A stretch of 43,143 bases of DNA from positions 1 through 43,143 of the forward strand of contig NZ_JAGFJM010000125.1 in NCBI RefSeq assembly GCF_024102715.1, in the 5' to 3' direction. This DNA is from Nitrosomonas communis. GTDB lineage: Bacteria; Pseudomonadota; Gammaproteobacteria; Burkholderiales; Nitrosomonadaceae. Within the stretch, counting starts at the first letter, position 1, and every line of letters starts with the position of its first letter. This document shows positions 17,410 through 27,732 of this stretch, in pieces. A program made the position numbers and the translations under genes. The notes beneath the pieces were generated by a model. It ran no database searches and was not told the origin of the DNA. It was given only the letters and a program-made list of their open reading frames with translations.

Positions 17410-20292
17410 ATGACCCATACCCTGTTCAACTCGCTCAAAACATTGCAACTTCCTGATGGCAAAACCATCCAGTTTTATTCCTTGCCGGCACTGGAAGAAG
17501 CCGGTCTTGGCAAGATTTCACGATTACCTGTCTCAATCCGTATTGTATTGGAATCGGTATTGCGCAATTACGATGATAAAAAGATTACCGAAACCCATGT
17601 CCGGCAGCTGGCTGGCTGGCAACCGAATGTCACCCGCACACATGAAATTCCTTTCGTGGTCGCACGCATCGTCTTACAAGACTTTACTGGCGTGCCACTG
17701 CTGGTCGACCTGGCTGCCATGCGCAGCGCTGCAGAAAGGCTAGGCAAAGATCCCAGGCGCATTGAGCCTCTGGTGCCAGTTGATCTGGTGGTCGACCATT
17801 CGGTGCAAGTCGATTACTATGGTGATAAGGATGCACTAATGCGTAACATGGAAATGGAGTTTCACCGCAATAAAGAGCGCTATCAGTTCATCAAGTGGGG
17901 GATGCAGGCATTCGATACTTTCAAGGTCGTTCCGCCCGGCATTGGCATCGTGCATCAAGTCAATCTGGAATACCTGGCGCGCGGTGTCCACCAAAAAAAT
18001 GACCTGATTTATCCCGACACGTTGGTCGGGACTGATTCTCACACCACCATGATCAACAGTATCGGTGTGGTAGGTTGGGGTGTAGGTGGAATTGAAGCGG
18101 AAGCAGGCATGCTGGGGCAACCAGTTTATTTCCTCACTCCCGATGTAGTCGGCGTCAACCTGACCGGCCAATTGCGCGAAGGTGTGACCGCCACCGATCT
18201 GGTCTTGACCGTCACTGAAATGCTGCGTAAAGCGAAAGTAGTCGGTAAATTCGTGGAATTTTTTGGTGAAGGTGCTGCCTCGCTCAGCTTGCCCGATCGC
18301 GCCACCATCGCCAACATGGCACCTGAATATGGCGCCACCATGGGGTTTTTCCCGGTCGACGACGCCACCCTCCAGTATTTCAGAAACACTGGCCGCACCC
18401 CTGAGGAAATCAATGCGTTTACAGCGTATTTCAAAGCGCAGGAACTCTATGGCATGCCGCGCAAGGGAGACATTGACTACAGCCAGGAACTGCAACTCGA
18501 TCTGAGCACAATCGTACCTTCACTGGCTGGACCAAAGCGCCCGCAGGACCGCATCGCACTTAACGATCTCAAATCAACCTTTACTGAGCTGTTCAGCAAA
18601 CCCGTGGCTGAAAATGGCTATGGCAAGTCAGCGGAAGAGCTTATGCGCGCTTATACCACCCGCGATGTCAGTTGCCCAAATAACGAGGTATGTGTCACTA
18701 GTCCGATCGAGGTATGTGTCACTAATCCGATCAATCAGGATACAGCCAACCTACCGCCTGGTTCTGACAGAAACGTGGTCGAACTGGTCAACAATCGCCC
18801 TACCCAGAATACTGTCAAAATCATGCCTTCTACTGGCTTGAGCAAACCAGTTGAACTGCGTCATGGCGATGTCCTGATCGCTGCGATCACGTCTTGTACT
18901 AATACGTCCAATCCGACAGTATTGCTCGCTGCCGGATTACTTGCTAAAAAAGCGGTTGAAAAAGGCCTGAGTGTCAAACATCACATCAAGACTTCCCTTG
19001 CGCCGGGATCGCGCGTGGTGACGGAATACCTGACCGCAGCCGGGCTGCTGCCCTACCTGGAGCAGCTCGGTTTCAGTCTGGCAGGCTACGGCTGCACTAC
19101 CTGCATCGGCAACTCTGGCCCACTGCCAGAGCTCATCGAAGAATGTGTCGTCAAGGAAGACCTCATCTGTTCAGCCGTTCTGTCTGGCAACCGGAATTTC
19201 GAGGCGAGAATACACGCCAATATCCGCGCCAACTTTCTGGCTTCTCCACCGCTGGTGGTGGCTTATGCCATCGCTGGCACCGCGTTGAAAGATCTCACCA
19301 CCGAGCCCCTCGGTTTGGGTAAGGACAATCAGCCGGTCTGGTTGCGCGATATCTGGCCAAGCAGCACGGAAATCGAATCGCTGATGAAATTCGCTACCCA
19401 GGCGGATACCTTCCGCCGGCTCTATAGCGATTTCACCCAGGATCATCCGCTCTGGAACAATATCACTTCAGTCAGCGGCAAACTGTATAACTGGCCTGAT
19501 TCCACCTATATCGCCGAACCGCCTTTCTTCCAGGATTTTTCACTGCAACCGGCACCTGCCAGCAAACCTGGCGGTATCCGCGGCGCACGGGCTTTAGCGG
19601 TCTTCGGCGACTCGGTCACGACCGATCACATCAGTCCAGCTGGCTCTATCAAGGAAACCTCGCCCACAGGCAAATATCTGCTTGCCAACCAGGTCAGTAA
19701 AACCGATTTCAACAGCTATGGTTCCCGCCGCGGTAACCATCAAGTCATGATGCGCGGCACCTTTGCCAATGTACGCATCAAAAACCTAATGATTCCGGGC
19801 AGTGAAGGTGGTATAACATTGTTCCGTAGCAATGGTGCTGCTGATGGCGAACAAATGCCGATTTACGATGCTGCCATGAAGTATAGCGCTCAGAATATTC
19901 CCACCATCGTTTTTGCCGGCAAAGAATATGGCACCGGTTCAAGCCGGGACTGGGCAGCCAAGGGCACTCAATTGCTGGGCGTCAAGGCTGTCATCGCAGA
20001 AAGCTACGAACGTATCCACCGCAGCAACCTGGTCGGCATGGGCGTGCTGCCATTGCAGTTCAAAGGCAACGATAACGTACAATCCCTCGACATCAAAGGC
20101 AATGAGCAATTCGATATTCTTGGTATTGACACCATCCATCCTCAACAGGAAGTGATGCTTGTCATTCATGGCAAAAATGGTCAGCATCGTGAAATTCCGC
20201 TACTGTGCCGCATCGATACCGCAATCGAAGTTGATTATTACCGGCATGGCGGCATTCTGCCCTATGTACTCAGAAAGTTGATGAACAGCTAA
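17410..20292 (+). CDS. acnA: Aconitate hydratase A
   Basis: This TCA-cycle enzyme converts citrate to isocitrate on a 4Fe-4S cluster. At 960 residues it is longer than E. coli AcnA (about 890). Cluster ligands are C496 in SCTNTSNP and C562 and C565 in GCTTCIGN. Substrate-binding signatures include VGTDSHTTM and [11 protein letters not shown]. The extra length includes an inter-domain insert around residues 420-460, which contains an 8-residue tandem duplication [16 protein letters not shown]. The start ATG lies 8 nt after AAGGAG. A bidirectional hairpin follows. Confidence 0.95.
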   Translation: MTHTLFNSLKTLQLPDGKTIQFYSLPALEEAGLGKISRLPVSIRIVLESVLRNYDDKKITETHVRQLAGWQPNVTRTHEIPFVVARIVLQDFTGVPLLVDLAAMRSAAERLGKDPRRIEPLVPVDLVVDHSVQVDYYGDKDALMRNMEMEFHRNKERYQFIKWGMQAFDTFKVVPPGIGIVHQVNLEYLARGVHQKNDLIYPDTLVGTDSHTTMINSIGVVGWGVGGIEAEAGMLGQPVYFLTPDVVGVNLTGQLREGVTATDLVLTVTEMLRKAKVVGKFVEFFGEGAASLSLPDRATIANMAPEYGATMGFFPVDDATLQYFRNTGRTPEEINAFTAYFKAQELYGMPRKGDIDYSQELQLDLSTIVPSLAGPKRPQDRIALNDLKSTFTELFSKPVAENGYGKSAEELMRAYTTRDVSCPNNEVCVTSPIEVCVTNPINQDTANLPPGSDRNVVELVNNRPTQNTVKIMPSTGLSKPVELRHGDVLIAAITSCTNTSNPTVLLAAGLLAKKAVEKGLSVKHHIKTSLAPGSRVVTEYLTAAGLLPYLEQLGFSLAGYGCTTCIGNSGPLPELIEECVVKEDLICSAVLSGNRNFEARIHANIRANFLASPPLVVAYAIAGTALKDLTTEPLGLGKDNQPVWLRDIWPSSTEIESLMKFATQADTFRRLYSDFTQDHPLWNNITSVSGKLYNWPDSTYIAEPPFFQDFSLQPAPASKPGGIRGARALAVFGDSVTTDHISPAGSIKETSPTGKYLLANQVSKTDFNSYGSRRGNHQVMMRGTFANVRIKNLMIPGSEGGITLFRSNGAADGEQMPIYDAAMKYSAQNIPTIVFAGKEYGTGSSRDWAAKGTQLLGVKAVIAESYERIHRSNLVGMGVLPLQFKGNDNVQSLDIKGNEQFDILGIDTIHPQQEVMLVIHGKNGQHREIPLLCRIDTAIEVDYYRHGGILPYVLRKLMNS
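18685..18732 (+). repeat. In-frame 24-bp tandem duplication inside acnA
   Basis: Two copies (18685-18708 and 18709-18732) differ at one position and encode EVCVTSPI (426-433) and EVCVTNPI (434-441). The near identity indicates a recent duplication. It lies in a linker-like region before the conserved [16 protein letters not shown] block. Confidence 0.9.
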
Positions 20293-20300
20293 AAAGCACT

Positions 20301-20344
20301 TTCTCAGGAGTGTGTTTGTAAATACTCCTGAGAATTCTAATTTG
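20301..20344. terminator. Terminator between convergent acnA and vapC
   Basis: An 11-bp perfect stem (TTCTCAGGAGT at 20301-20311 with ACTCCTGAGAA at 20334-20344) has a 22-nt loop. T-rich stretches lie on both exits (TTCTAATTT on plus, GTGCTTTTTAG on minus), so it may terminate both genes. Confidence 0.65.
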
Positions 20345-20355
20345 CCCGTTTGCTA

Positions 20356-20754
20356 TCATGCCTCCCAGACATGCACTTCGGGTGTAATCCCTGCCTCACG
20401 TGCGGCCTTGCAAAACTCCCGGTTGAAAGTATGCATGACAACGGTAGAGCCACATACTGCCAAGTGCAAAGCATCAGCAAAATCAGCGCCGCATTGATAC
20501 CAACTCAAGGCGCGGCTGACCGCAAGCGAATTTTCCACTTCGGTATTCTCGGTTTGCAATAGTAATTGGAGAAATTCATGAATCTGTTCACGGGAAAATT
20601 TATAGACGCAACGCAGCACCCACTCGGTTTCGAGTAACACTGTACGTGAAATCCAGGCATGGCGTGTTCTGAGCAGGCTTTCGACAATTTCTGCTTGCGC
20701 TGGATGGTCATTGACAACTAGCCGCACCAGCATATTGGTATCAAAAGCAATCAT
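20356..20754 (-). CDS. vapC: PIN-domain ribonuclease toxin (VapC type)
   Basis: This 132-residue protein has PIN-domain acidic residues at D5 (FDTNMLVRL), about E42 (LLETEWVL) and D91/D94 (GADFADALHLA). At the usual fourth position (TFDR in many members) it has TFNR with N111. VapC toxins cleave tRNA or rRNA. Its ATG overlaps the antitoxin TGA (ATGA), a typical toxin-antitoxin arrangement that couples their translation. Confidence 0.9.
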   Translation of the reverse strand: MIAFDTNMLVRLVVNDHPAQAEIVESLLRTRHAWISRTVLLETEWVLRCVYKFSREQIHEFLQLLLQTENTEVENSLAVSRALSWYQCGADFADALHLAVCGSTVVMHTFNREFCKAAREAGITPEVHVWEA

Positions 20755-21026
20755 CGGCTACGTTGCTCCAATTGATTCCAATCTACAGTAGAACCGGTTT
20801 GCTGGCAAAGCTCTTCCGTTGAGATTGGAGGACCGTCATATTTTAAAAATCCTCGCAGATCCTCTAGGCGAAGTTTTTTTACTGCCGGTTTAGATTTCAG
20901 CAGTATACCGGATTCAGTCATTTCGATAATTAGCTGTTGCCCAGTTCCCCAATGCAACTTATCCCGCACTTCTTTAGGTATCACAATCTGCCCTTCCCTT
21001 GATAGGGTAATAGTGGCGGTTGTCAT
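20751..21026 (-). CDS. vapB: AbrB/SpoVT-type antitoxin (VapB)
   Basis: The 91-residue product starts with a SpoVT-AbrB DNA-binding swapped-hairpin domain (SREGQIVIPKEVRDKLHWGTG, about residues 9-29). A C-terminal tail follows that should wrap the VapC active site. The family represses its own promoter as a toxin-antitoxin complex. The ATG at 21026 follows GGAGG at ideal distance, so I prefer it to the longer frame from 21047. Confidence 0.9.
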   Translation of the reverse strand: MTTATITLSREGQIVIPKEVRDKLHWGTGQQLIIEMTESGILLKSKPAVKKLRLEDLRGFLKYDGPPISTEELCQQTGSTVDWNQLEQRSR

Positions 21027-21199
21027 GACGCTCCTCCAGTAAGACAATAATAAGACTCATTATTGAGCGATTTGATTTACAGTGCAAGTACTCTGACTAA
21101 TCTTTGCCCCCCTTTTACAATAGGCTGACCTATGAAATGATTTCATTGATATAAAAATAGAAAGTGCTAAATTGCCATTGGCTGCTCGGACAACAGACA

Positions 21200-21979
21200 T
21201 CATTGAGAGTCGCCAAGAAGTGTATCCGTTGACTGTTTCTCGGCAATCTGCAAAGCACGCCGCAATTGCCAGGCAAAAGATGAACGGCTGAAAGCCCAGA
21301 ATGGCGCAAGAGGCAAACCAGCTTCTCTTAAAGAATACGCTGCATACTGATGGCAAGTATGAAAAGCATGGTAAGAACGTTCTGCAGGATAAAATAAAGA
21401 TGAGCCGGAAACAGCTACAGGTCTCTGTTCCGTCACTGTATTGTCAAGATGATGGCGCAACCGGTGATAACCTTCTTCGCTCACATAAAAAATGAAAAGA
21501 TCAGAGGGAGGTTGTTGTGTGCGCTCCGCCCATACCTGATCATACCAACCGATCTCGACGACCCCCTCTGTCGGCCAGAAGAGTGCCCGCATGACACCCA
21601 TCAGCCCCCTCTTTCCTTCCAGATACCAGGCACGCTCAGCATACCCCCACTCTTCAAAGCGCTGCTGGTAAAACGTAGTCCGTGAATGGCTGAGGAAAGC
21701 AGAAGAACGAGGAGGTTGCTGCGCATCATGCTGTGCATTACGCTCTGACAGTTCATCACCTTGGGGAAAAGCGATCATCGCATGCCATGAATCAAGTGAA
21801 ACATAAATGGTTCGCACGACGGCATCTGGCGACGGCGGCCACAAATCTCCGACTGGCGAAGCACAACCCGAAAGCAGTCCATTCATAGCAAAGTACCATG
21901 CCATGACCCGACCTGCGCGCTTAATCGAAGTGGCCGCAAATACCTGAAAATGGGTATAAAAGAATAAATAATCTTTCAC
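21200..21979 (-). CDS. DUF2459-family probable lipoprotein
   Basis: Up to 259 residues. The sequence resembles the DUF2459/TIGR02117 family of uncharacterised envelope proteins: YVSLDSWHAMIAF near the N-terminus, EEWGYAERAWY, MRALFWPTEGVVEI, and HTCHQYAAYSLREAGLPLAPFWAFS near the C-terminus. A basic stretch followed by LLSGC at residues 35-39 looks like a lipobox, so the mature protein would be lipid-anchored at C39. The start is uncertain. GTG 21979 allows a full signal peptide but has no ribosome binding site; ATG 21904 has an AGG at 7 nt but leaves a signal too short and lacking positive charge. The function of the family is unknown. Confidence 0.72.
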   Translation of the reverse strand: MKDYLFFYTHFQVFAATSIKRAGRVMAWYFAMNGLLSGCASPVGDLWPPSPDAVVRTIYVSLDSWHAMIAFPQGDELSERNAQHDAQQPPRSSAFLSHSRTTFYQQRFEEWGYAERAWYLEGKRGLMGVMRALFWPTEGVVEIGWYDQVWAERTQQPPSDLFIFYVSEEGYHRLRHHLDNTVTEQRPVAVSGSSLFYPAERSYHAFHTCHQYAAYSLREAGLPLAPFWAFSRSSFAWQLRRALQIAEKQSTDTLLGDSQ

Positions 21980-22174
21980 TTAAAACTGCAATGTGCTCAA
22001 AACCTAATTCAAATTTCAAAGTGGTAGAAATGCTCAAGGAGTAAGATTATAGCCAGCCATTATAGCCATCGCCTAAATAATTTCATTGCATCTGATGAAC
22101 CAAGGCATTAAAGTATGGATCAAGTAGTCATCTTGAAGCGACCATCAATCAACCTGAGAATTGGCAGACAGAAA

Positions 22175-23083
22175 ATGAACATACTCATTACTGGCGCAAC
22201 AGGATTCATAGGCCGGCACCTGCTACAGCGCCTAAAACAAGACCATCACACGATCAAAGTACTCAGCCGCAATGGCGCGCGCGCAAGCCAGATGCTGGGT
22301 GTACCGGCCTTTGACTGGAACTATGCCATAGAGGAGGCGCCACCTGAAGCACTGGAAAATACCCAGATTATCATCCACCTGATGGGAGAAAATCTAGGCA
22401 GCGGCCGCTGGACTGGCAAACGTAAGCGTGAAATTTATGAATCACGCATTATCAGCGCCCGCAAACTGGTGGCAGCGGCTCCTGCTAATCTAGAATGCTT
22501 TGTTTGTGCATCGGCTATCGGCATCTACCCAGGTGAAGGCGATGAGGTATATGATGAATCCTATGTAGTGCCAGCCCAAGTAAATTTCATGCAGACCATC
22601 TGCCGCGACTGGGAGATGGAAGCCGCGAAAATCGAAAGCAAGGGTGTGCGCCGGGTCAGCATCCGGACGGGAGTGGTGTTAGGCGATGGCGGCATGCTGG
22701 ACAAGCTTCTGCCAATATTCAAGTTAGGGCTGGGCGGACCTGTCGGTCATGGTCGCCAGTGGCTGCCATGGGTGCATATTGATGACCTGGTTTCGGTATA
22801 CCAGACCGCAGTATTGGATTCGCGCTATCAGGGCCCGGTAAATACGGTTGCACCCGGCCCGGTACGATACCGTGAATTCGCCACTGCTCTGGGCAAGGCG
22901 CTGCACCGGCCAGCATTCTTCCCTACCCCGGCTTTTATCTTGAAACTGGCATTGGGTGAAGCTGCAGCGTTGGCGCTAAACAGCTATCACATCATGCCCA
23001 CAAAATTAATCCAGGAATATCAATTTAAATTCAAATTTGCGGATTTGCCAGCGGCGTTGGAAGATTTATTCATAGAAAGGTAA
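22175..23083 (+). CDS. TIGR01777-family NAD(P)-dependent epimerase (YfcH-like)
   Basis: This 302-residue short-chain dehydrogenase/reductase-like protein has the Rossmann motif GATGFIG (7-13). The middle part (SAIGIYPGEGDEVYDE, SIRTGVVLGDGGML, WLPWVHIDDLV) is typical of the TIGR01777 group. It ends in a DUF1731 segment. Substrate unknown. The frame opens upstream at 22115, but ATG 22175 begins the conserved fold. The photolyase pseudogene starts 20 bp downstream on the same strand and was probably in the same operon. Confidence 0.85.
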   Translation: MNILITGATGFIGRHLLQRLKQDHHTIKVLSRNGARASQMLGVPAFDWNYAIEEAPPEALENTQIIIHLMGENLGSGRWTGKRKREIYESRIISARKLVAAAPANLECFVCASAIGIYPGEGDEVYDESYVVPAQVNFMQTICRDWEMEAAKIESKGVRRVSIRTGVVLGDGGMLDKLLPIFKLGLGGPVGHGRQWLPWVHIDDLVSVYQTAVLDSRYQGPVNTVAPGPVRYREFATALGKALHRPAFFPTPAFILKLALGEAAALALNSYHIMPTKLIQEYQFKFKFADLPAALEDLFIER

Positions 23084-23103
23084 ATACCAAGCACATCTCA
23101 GTA

Positions 23104-24230
23104 ATGACACCGCTGCCCGTTTTCTGGTTCCGGTGCGACCTGTGGCTGGAAGACAATACGGAACTCTTTCAGGCCTTAGCATGCGGACGGCCTGTTCTGC
23201 CCATTTTCATTTTTAACCTATTTATTCTGGATAGCCTGCCTCATGACGATGCCCGTGTCACGTTCACTTACGATATCTTATGAATAATTCGAACCCGTCT
23301 GCAAACGCAGATTAGCAGTTCACTTGCGCTCTATCATGGAACGTCGCTTGATGTATTTGATCGCATCTTGCGGTCATACCCTGTTGCCGCGTATACCAAC
23401 CATGATTATGAACCTGTTCTATTTGAGAAAAATGAGATTACTAGGGATGAAGGCGGCCCCTATGCGATTTACACGCCTTATATGCATAAATGGAAAGCCA
23501 TACAGCATCATACAGCGCTTATAATTATCCCAGCGAAACCAAATTGATGAATATGATCAGGCAATCACATTTGCCTGATCTATCGCTGGCTGACATTGGT
23601 TTTAAGTGGTCAACTATCGCCATACTCCCCTACCGACTCGACAACGAGTTACTGCAGCAGTATGAGCGAGACAGAAATTTCCCTGCCATAGCAGGCGCTT
23701 CACGGCTGGTCCTCATCTACGCTTTGGTACGGTAAGCATTCGCAAAATTTTCCAGGTAGCGCAGCCAATTGTGAAGCCTTCTGCAATGAGTTGATCTGGC
23801 GTGAGTTTTTCAGCCAGATTCTGTGGCATTTTCCCATACCCGGAATAAAAGTTTTAAATCAACGCATGCGTCAACTCAATGCAAGCGGTTTATGCACAAC
23901 CGCATGCGCATGATCACAGCCAGCTTTTTATGCAAACATCTGTTAATCGACTGGCGCTGGAGTGAAGCTTATTTTGCAGAAAAGTTATTGGATTATGAAA
24001 TGGCAAGCAATGTCGGCGATTGGCAGTGGATAGCAGGATGTGGCGCTACTGCCGCCCCCTATTTCCGAATCTTCAGTCCCGTCACTCAAATCAAAAAATT
24101 TGATAAAAATTTTGACTATATCCACCATTGGATAAAGGATTTGCATGCCTCTGCTTATCCTAGACCAATCGTCGATCATGTCTTCGCACGCGAGCGCTGT
24201 CTGAAAATTTACCGGCAGGCCATTGATTGA
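23104..24230 (+). pseudogene. phr: Deoxyribodipyrimidine photolyase, degenerate
   Basis: Translating all three plus frames recovers photolyase/cryptochrome segments in order. From ATG 23104 comes VFWFRCDLWLEDNTELFQAL through PIFIF, ending at an in-frame TGA (23281). The same frame continues with LALYHGTSLDVF and YTPYMHKWKA. The next frame gives YNYPSETKL to QQYERDRNFPAIAGASRL. The next gives HLRFGTVSIRKI and FCNELIWREFFSQILWHFP. After another shift come FMHNRMRMITASF, LIDWRWSEAYFAEKLLDYEMASN and APYFRIF, to a stop at 24228. MRQLNASG sits directly after the WHFP region, implying loss of about 30 codons; a further deletion lies between YTNHDYEP and FEKNE. Function is clearly lost. Confidence 0.9.
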
Positions 24231-24262
24231 CGAGGACTCAAAATTAAGTCCAAGAATACATC

Positions 24263-24589
24263 TCAAAGCGCACCTTTATCATGAATGAGGTAAGCACTTT
24301 CAACCGGCACGACCCACACCACACCATCATGCGGTAGACCTGTTTGGCATTCCCGCACGATGAGGTCCACGATGATATCTACCAGATGATCATTCACTAA
24401 CGCCATCACCAGAATCTTGTCGGTGAAATCGGTTAATTCTTCACGCACTGTTTGATGCTGCTGGCTGATGGCCGTGGAAAACCCCTCACCTTTGCATACC
24501 ACTAAACTGAAAAATTCAGGTATGTCATGCAAGGCATTACGTAATTGACTTAGACGCGATGGACGAATAATGGCGCGAATTTCTTTCAT
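24263..24589 (-). CDS. PII-like signalling protein linked to metal efflux
   Basis: The 108-residue product has a GlnB/PII-like ferredoxin fold pattern: MKEIRAIIRPSRLSQLRNAL at the N-terminus and a C-terminal GLPHDGVVWVVPVESAY segment resembling the PII C-terminal signature. The T-loop region lacks the uridylylated tyrosine context of GlnB/GlnK, so nitrogen-type modification is unlikely. A group of divergent PII proteins is known to be encoded next to CzcA-type pumps, and this fits. The start ATG follows GAGGAGAG at 7 nt, 12 nt after the czcA stop, so it is the last gene of the operon. What it senses is unknown. Confidence 0.82.
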   Translation of the reverse strand: MKEIRAIIRPSRLSQLRNALHDIPEFFSLVVCKGEGFSTAISQQHQTVREELTDFTDKILVMALVNDHLVDIIVDLIVRECQTGLPHDGVVWVVPVESAYLIHDKGAL

Positions 24590-24601
24590 AATAAACTCTC
24601 C

Positions 24602-27600
24602 TCATGCTTCCAGGGGTTTTTCATCAAACCAGCGATACAACGTGGGGAGGACCACTAAAGTCAATAAAGTAGAAGTAATCAGTCCCCCGATCACCACAAT
24701 GGCCAAAGGCCGTTGTACTTCTGAACCAGGACCAGTAGCAAACAAAAATGGCACCAAACCAAGCATCGCCACAGTTGCTGTCATCAGTACTGGACGGAAC
24801 CGCTGCTCACAACCACGCACAACGGCTTCCGCTACACTGACACCTTCTTCACGCAGTTTACGAATATAGGAAATCAATACTACACCATTCAATACCGCAA
24901 TCCCCCATAACGCAATAAAGCCTACTGAGGCAGGCACCGACAGGTATTCACCGGTGAGAAACAACCCAATTACTCCCCCTATCGATGCAAAGGGCAGAAC
25001 AAGAATAATGAGCCCCGCTAGCTTGATTGAATTGAACAACAAGAATAACAGGAAAAATATAGCGGCAATGGTCAGCGGCACAATCACCGAGAGTGTGTCC
25101 ATGGCACGCTCCATATTCTCAAATTGCCCTCCCCATTCGAAATAATAACCAGGTGGAAGCTTGATTTCCTTGGCAACGCGTTGTTGTATTTCCTCAACAA
25201 ATCCTCCGAGATCCCGTTCATGTACATTGGAGCCAACCACTACCCGTCTCTTGGCAAATTCTCGCGAAATTTGCGCAGGCCCATCGACAACATTGATTTC
25301 AGCTACAGCATGAAGCGGTATTAATGCACCGCCCTCTGCCATTGTCCCACTAAGACCTGTTGTCGTGGTGGTTGGGGTGCGCAATAACAGATCATAGATC
25401 GCATCGACATTGTTACGAAAATGCTCTGGATAACGCAGCACCAAGGAAAAACGTCGTTCACCTTCGAATACATTGGTGATTACCTTACCGCCAATCGCTG
25501 TTTCAATCAGTTCATTCACATCGGCAACGTTCAGCCCATGACGTGCAATGGCACGTCGGTCAATATCGATTGTAAGTGACTGCTGACCAGATAAGCGCTC
25601 AATTCGCAGATCACGCGCACCCCGCACAGACCTTATAATACGCGCCACCTGCTCGGACAACTCTCGCAATTTATCCAGGTCATCGCCAAAAATCTTGACT
25701 GCGACTTGTGACCGTACCCCCGTCACCATTTCATCCACCCTCTGGGCAATGGGTTGAGAAAGCACTATATGCACACCAGGCAAAATTGCGAGTGCCTTAC
25801 GAATATCTTCTTCGACTTCTTCCTGGGTACGACCAGATTCCGGATCAATGTTCACAATAGGATCAGACTCATTGGGACTGGCAGGATCAGCGGGCGATTC
25901 ACCGCGCCCAATCTTCGCCACCACACTTTTTACACCAGGGATCGCAGCAATCATTTTCATGGCTTCTGTTTCTATTTTTAAGGATTCATCAAGCGAAATA
26001 GAAGGCACCCGAATGATCACGGGCGTAATCGAACCTTCTTTCATGATAGGAATGAACGATTTACCCAGGAGGGGAAACAAGACAAATGACAACCCCAATA
26101 AACCTACTGCAACCATGATCGTCTTTTTTTCACTGGCCAAGGCCGCATTCAATAAATAGCGGTAACCCGATTTGAGATAGGCAATAATTTTCGTATCATG
26201 ATCAGCGCCGCCTTTTAATATGTAGGAACACAATACCGGCGATAACGTTAATGACACAACTAGCGATATTGCCAATGCAATTGCGATAGTATAGGCAAGC
26301 GGACTGAATGTCTTTCCTTCCATTCCCTCCAATGTCATCAGGGGAAGGAACACGAGAATGATAATAGAAATCCCGAAAATCACAGGCGTACCCACCTCGG
26401 CAACTGCATCAACAATCGTGCGCAAATGCGATTCGCGTGTGCCACTGGCATGACCCAAACGGTGAAAAACATTTTCCACCACCACTACCGTCGAATCAAC
26501 CATCAAGCCAATCGCGATCGCCAGTCCTCCCAGCGACATCAAATTGGCAGAGATACCTTGTTGATTCATTACCATAAAAGTGACAAGCGGTGTGATAATG
26601 AGTGTTGCCACTACGATCAAACTGGAACGAACATCGCCCAGAAATATGAACAATATGATGATGACGAGCACAATACCTTCGATCAGCACCTTGGTCACGG
26701 TCCATATTGCCGCATCGACCAGATCTGTCCGATCATAAAAAGGAACAATCTGCAGACCATTGGGCAGTAGTCCTCGTTCATTGATATCAGTAACTTTTGC
26801 TTTTACTCGTTCGACGATCTCCTTAGCATTGCCCCCCCTGATCATCATGACAATACCTGAGACGACTTCAGTATAGCCACCTTTGATATTGGCACCCGCC
26901 CTTACCTCCGCACCAAATTTGACTTCGGCCACATCACGCACAAATACCGGCACGCCTTTAATCTCTTTCAGCACGATATCTTCAATATCCTGCAAAGTAT
27001 CAATGAGGCCAACGCCACGGATTAGATATTGCTCGGATTGCAGGGTCAGGATATTACCGCTCGCATTCGCGTTATTGTTAGCAATGGCGGCATCAACCTG
27101 GGCGAGCGTCAAATCATAATGACGCAACTGATCAGGGTTAACCAGCACATGATATTGCTTGGCAAACCCCCCTTGCGAATTGATTTCCGCGACACCTGGA
27201 ATTGAACGCAACATGGGCCGGACTACCCAATCCTGAATGGTGCGTCTTTCAGTCAATTCCTCCACGGTCAGTTGCCGTTGCCCATCTCCAGGATGTTCAA
27301 GTGTGTATTGATAAACTTCGCCCAATCCAGTCGATACGGGCCCGAGTACCGGGGTTACTCCCGGCGGCATCCTGTCTGCTACACCGATCATTCGCTCCAT
27401 GACAAGTTGGCGCGCAAAATAAACATCCGTCTCATCAGTGAACACCAGCGTTATGATGGATAAGCCACTTTTATTTAATGAGCGCATTTCAACCAGACCG
27501 GGCAGGCCGGTCATGGCAATTTCCATCGGAACGGTGACAATTCGCTCCATTTCTTCCGGACTGCGGCCGATCGCTTCGGTAGCAACTTGCACTTGTATAT

Positions 27601-27730
27601 TAGTGACATCAGGAAAAGCATCAATAGATAGCTTTTGAGCCGCTTGGAAACCTGCGCCCACTAAAATAAGCGAAATAACCGCCACGACGAGGCGCTGCTT
27701 GAGCATTGCACGTACGATTGAAGCGAGCAT
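24602..27730 (-). CDS. czcA: Heavy-metal efflux RND pump (CzcA/CusA family)
   Basis: This 1042-residue inner-membrane cation/proton antiporter belongs to the HME-RND family. The signature QKLSIDAFPDVTNIQVQV is near the N-terminus. Helix 4 carries the proton-relay acidic pair D412 and E419 in GLMVDSTVVVVEN. The periplasmic part includes GRGESPADPASPNESDP. The domain order and length are complete. The metal cannot be read with confidence. I do not see the methionine cluster expected of a Cu/Ag pump, so a divalent metal such as Zn, Co, Ni or Cd is more likely. The start ATG is 2 nt after the czcB stop. Confidence 0.92.
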   Translation of the reverse strand: MLASIVRAMLKQRLVVAVISLILVGAGFQAAQKLSIDAFPDVTNIQVQVATEAIGRSPEEMERIVTVPMEIAMTGLPGLVEMRSLNKSGLSIITLVFTDETDVYFARQLVMERMIGVADRMPPGVTPVLGPVSTGLGEVYQYTLEHPGDGQRQLTVEELTERRTIQDWVVRPMLRSIPGVAEINSQGGFAKQYHVLVNPDQLRHYDLTLAQVDAAIANNNANASGNILTLQSEQYLIRGVGLIDTLQDIEDIVLKEIKGVPVFVRDVAEVKFGAEVRAGANIKGGYTEVVSGIVMMIRGGNAKEIVERVKAKVTDINERGLLPNGLQIVPFYDRTDLVDAAIWTVTKVLIEGIVLVIIILFIFLGDVRSSLIVVATLIITPLVTFMVMNQQGISANLMSLGGLAIAIGLMVDSTVVVVENVFHRLGHASGTRESHLRTIVDAVAEVGTPVIFGISIIILVFLPLMTLEGMEGKTFSPLAYTIAIALAISLVVSLTLSPVLCSYILKGGADHDTKIIAYLKSGYRYLLNAALASEKKTIMVAVGLLGLSFVLFPLLGKSFIPIMKEGSITPVIIRVPSISLDESLKIETEAMKMIAAIPGVKSVVAKIGRGESPADPASPNESDPIVNIDPESGRTQEEVEEDIRKALAILPGVHIVLSQPIAQRVDEMVTGVRSQVAVKIFGDDLDKLRELSEQVARIIRSVRGARDLRIERLSGQQSLTIDIDRRAIARHGLNVADVNELIETAIGGKVITNVFEGERRFSLVLRYPEHFRNNVDAIYDLLLRTPTTTTTGLSGTMAEGGALIPLHAVAEINVVDGPAQISREFAKRRVVVGSNVHERDLGGFVEEIQQRVAKEIKLPPGYYFEWGGQFENMERAMDTLSVIVPLTIAAIFFLLFLLFNSIKLAGLIILVLPFASIGGVIGLFLTGEYLSVPASVGFIALWGIAVLNGVVLISYIRKLREEGVSVAEAVVRGCEQRFRPVLMTATVAMLGLVPFLFATGPGSEVQRPLAIVVIGGLITSTLLTLVVLPTLYRWFDEKPLEA

Positions 27731-27732
27731 GA

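Noticed and set aside
17836-18495. 219-residue frame antisense to acnA
   Set aside because: It lies fully within the strongly conserved aconitase coding region, has no motif, and reads as a mirror of acnA codon bias.
21060-21356. 98-residue minus-strand frame overlapping the end of the DUF2459 gene
   Set aside because: Most of it is another frame of the DUF2459 coding sequence. The rest is short AT-rich spacer with no ribosome binding site.
23324-23735. Short separate proteins within the photolyase remnant
   Set aside because: Their correct-frame translations join into one photolyase, so they are pieces of a pseudogene rather than genes.
24231-24262. Short stem GGACT/AGTCC between the photolyase remnant and the PII-like gene
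   Set aside because: A 5-bp stem without a T tract is too weak to call as a terminator.
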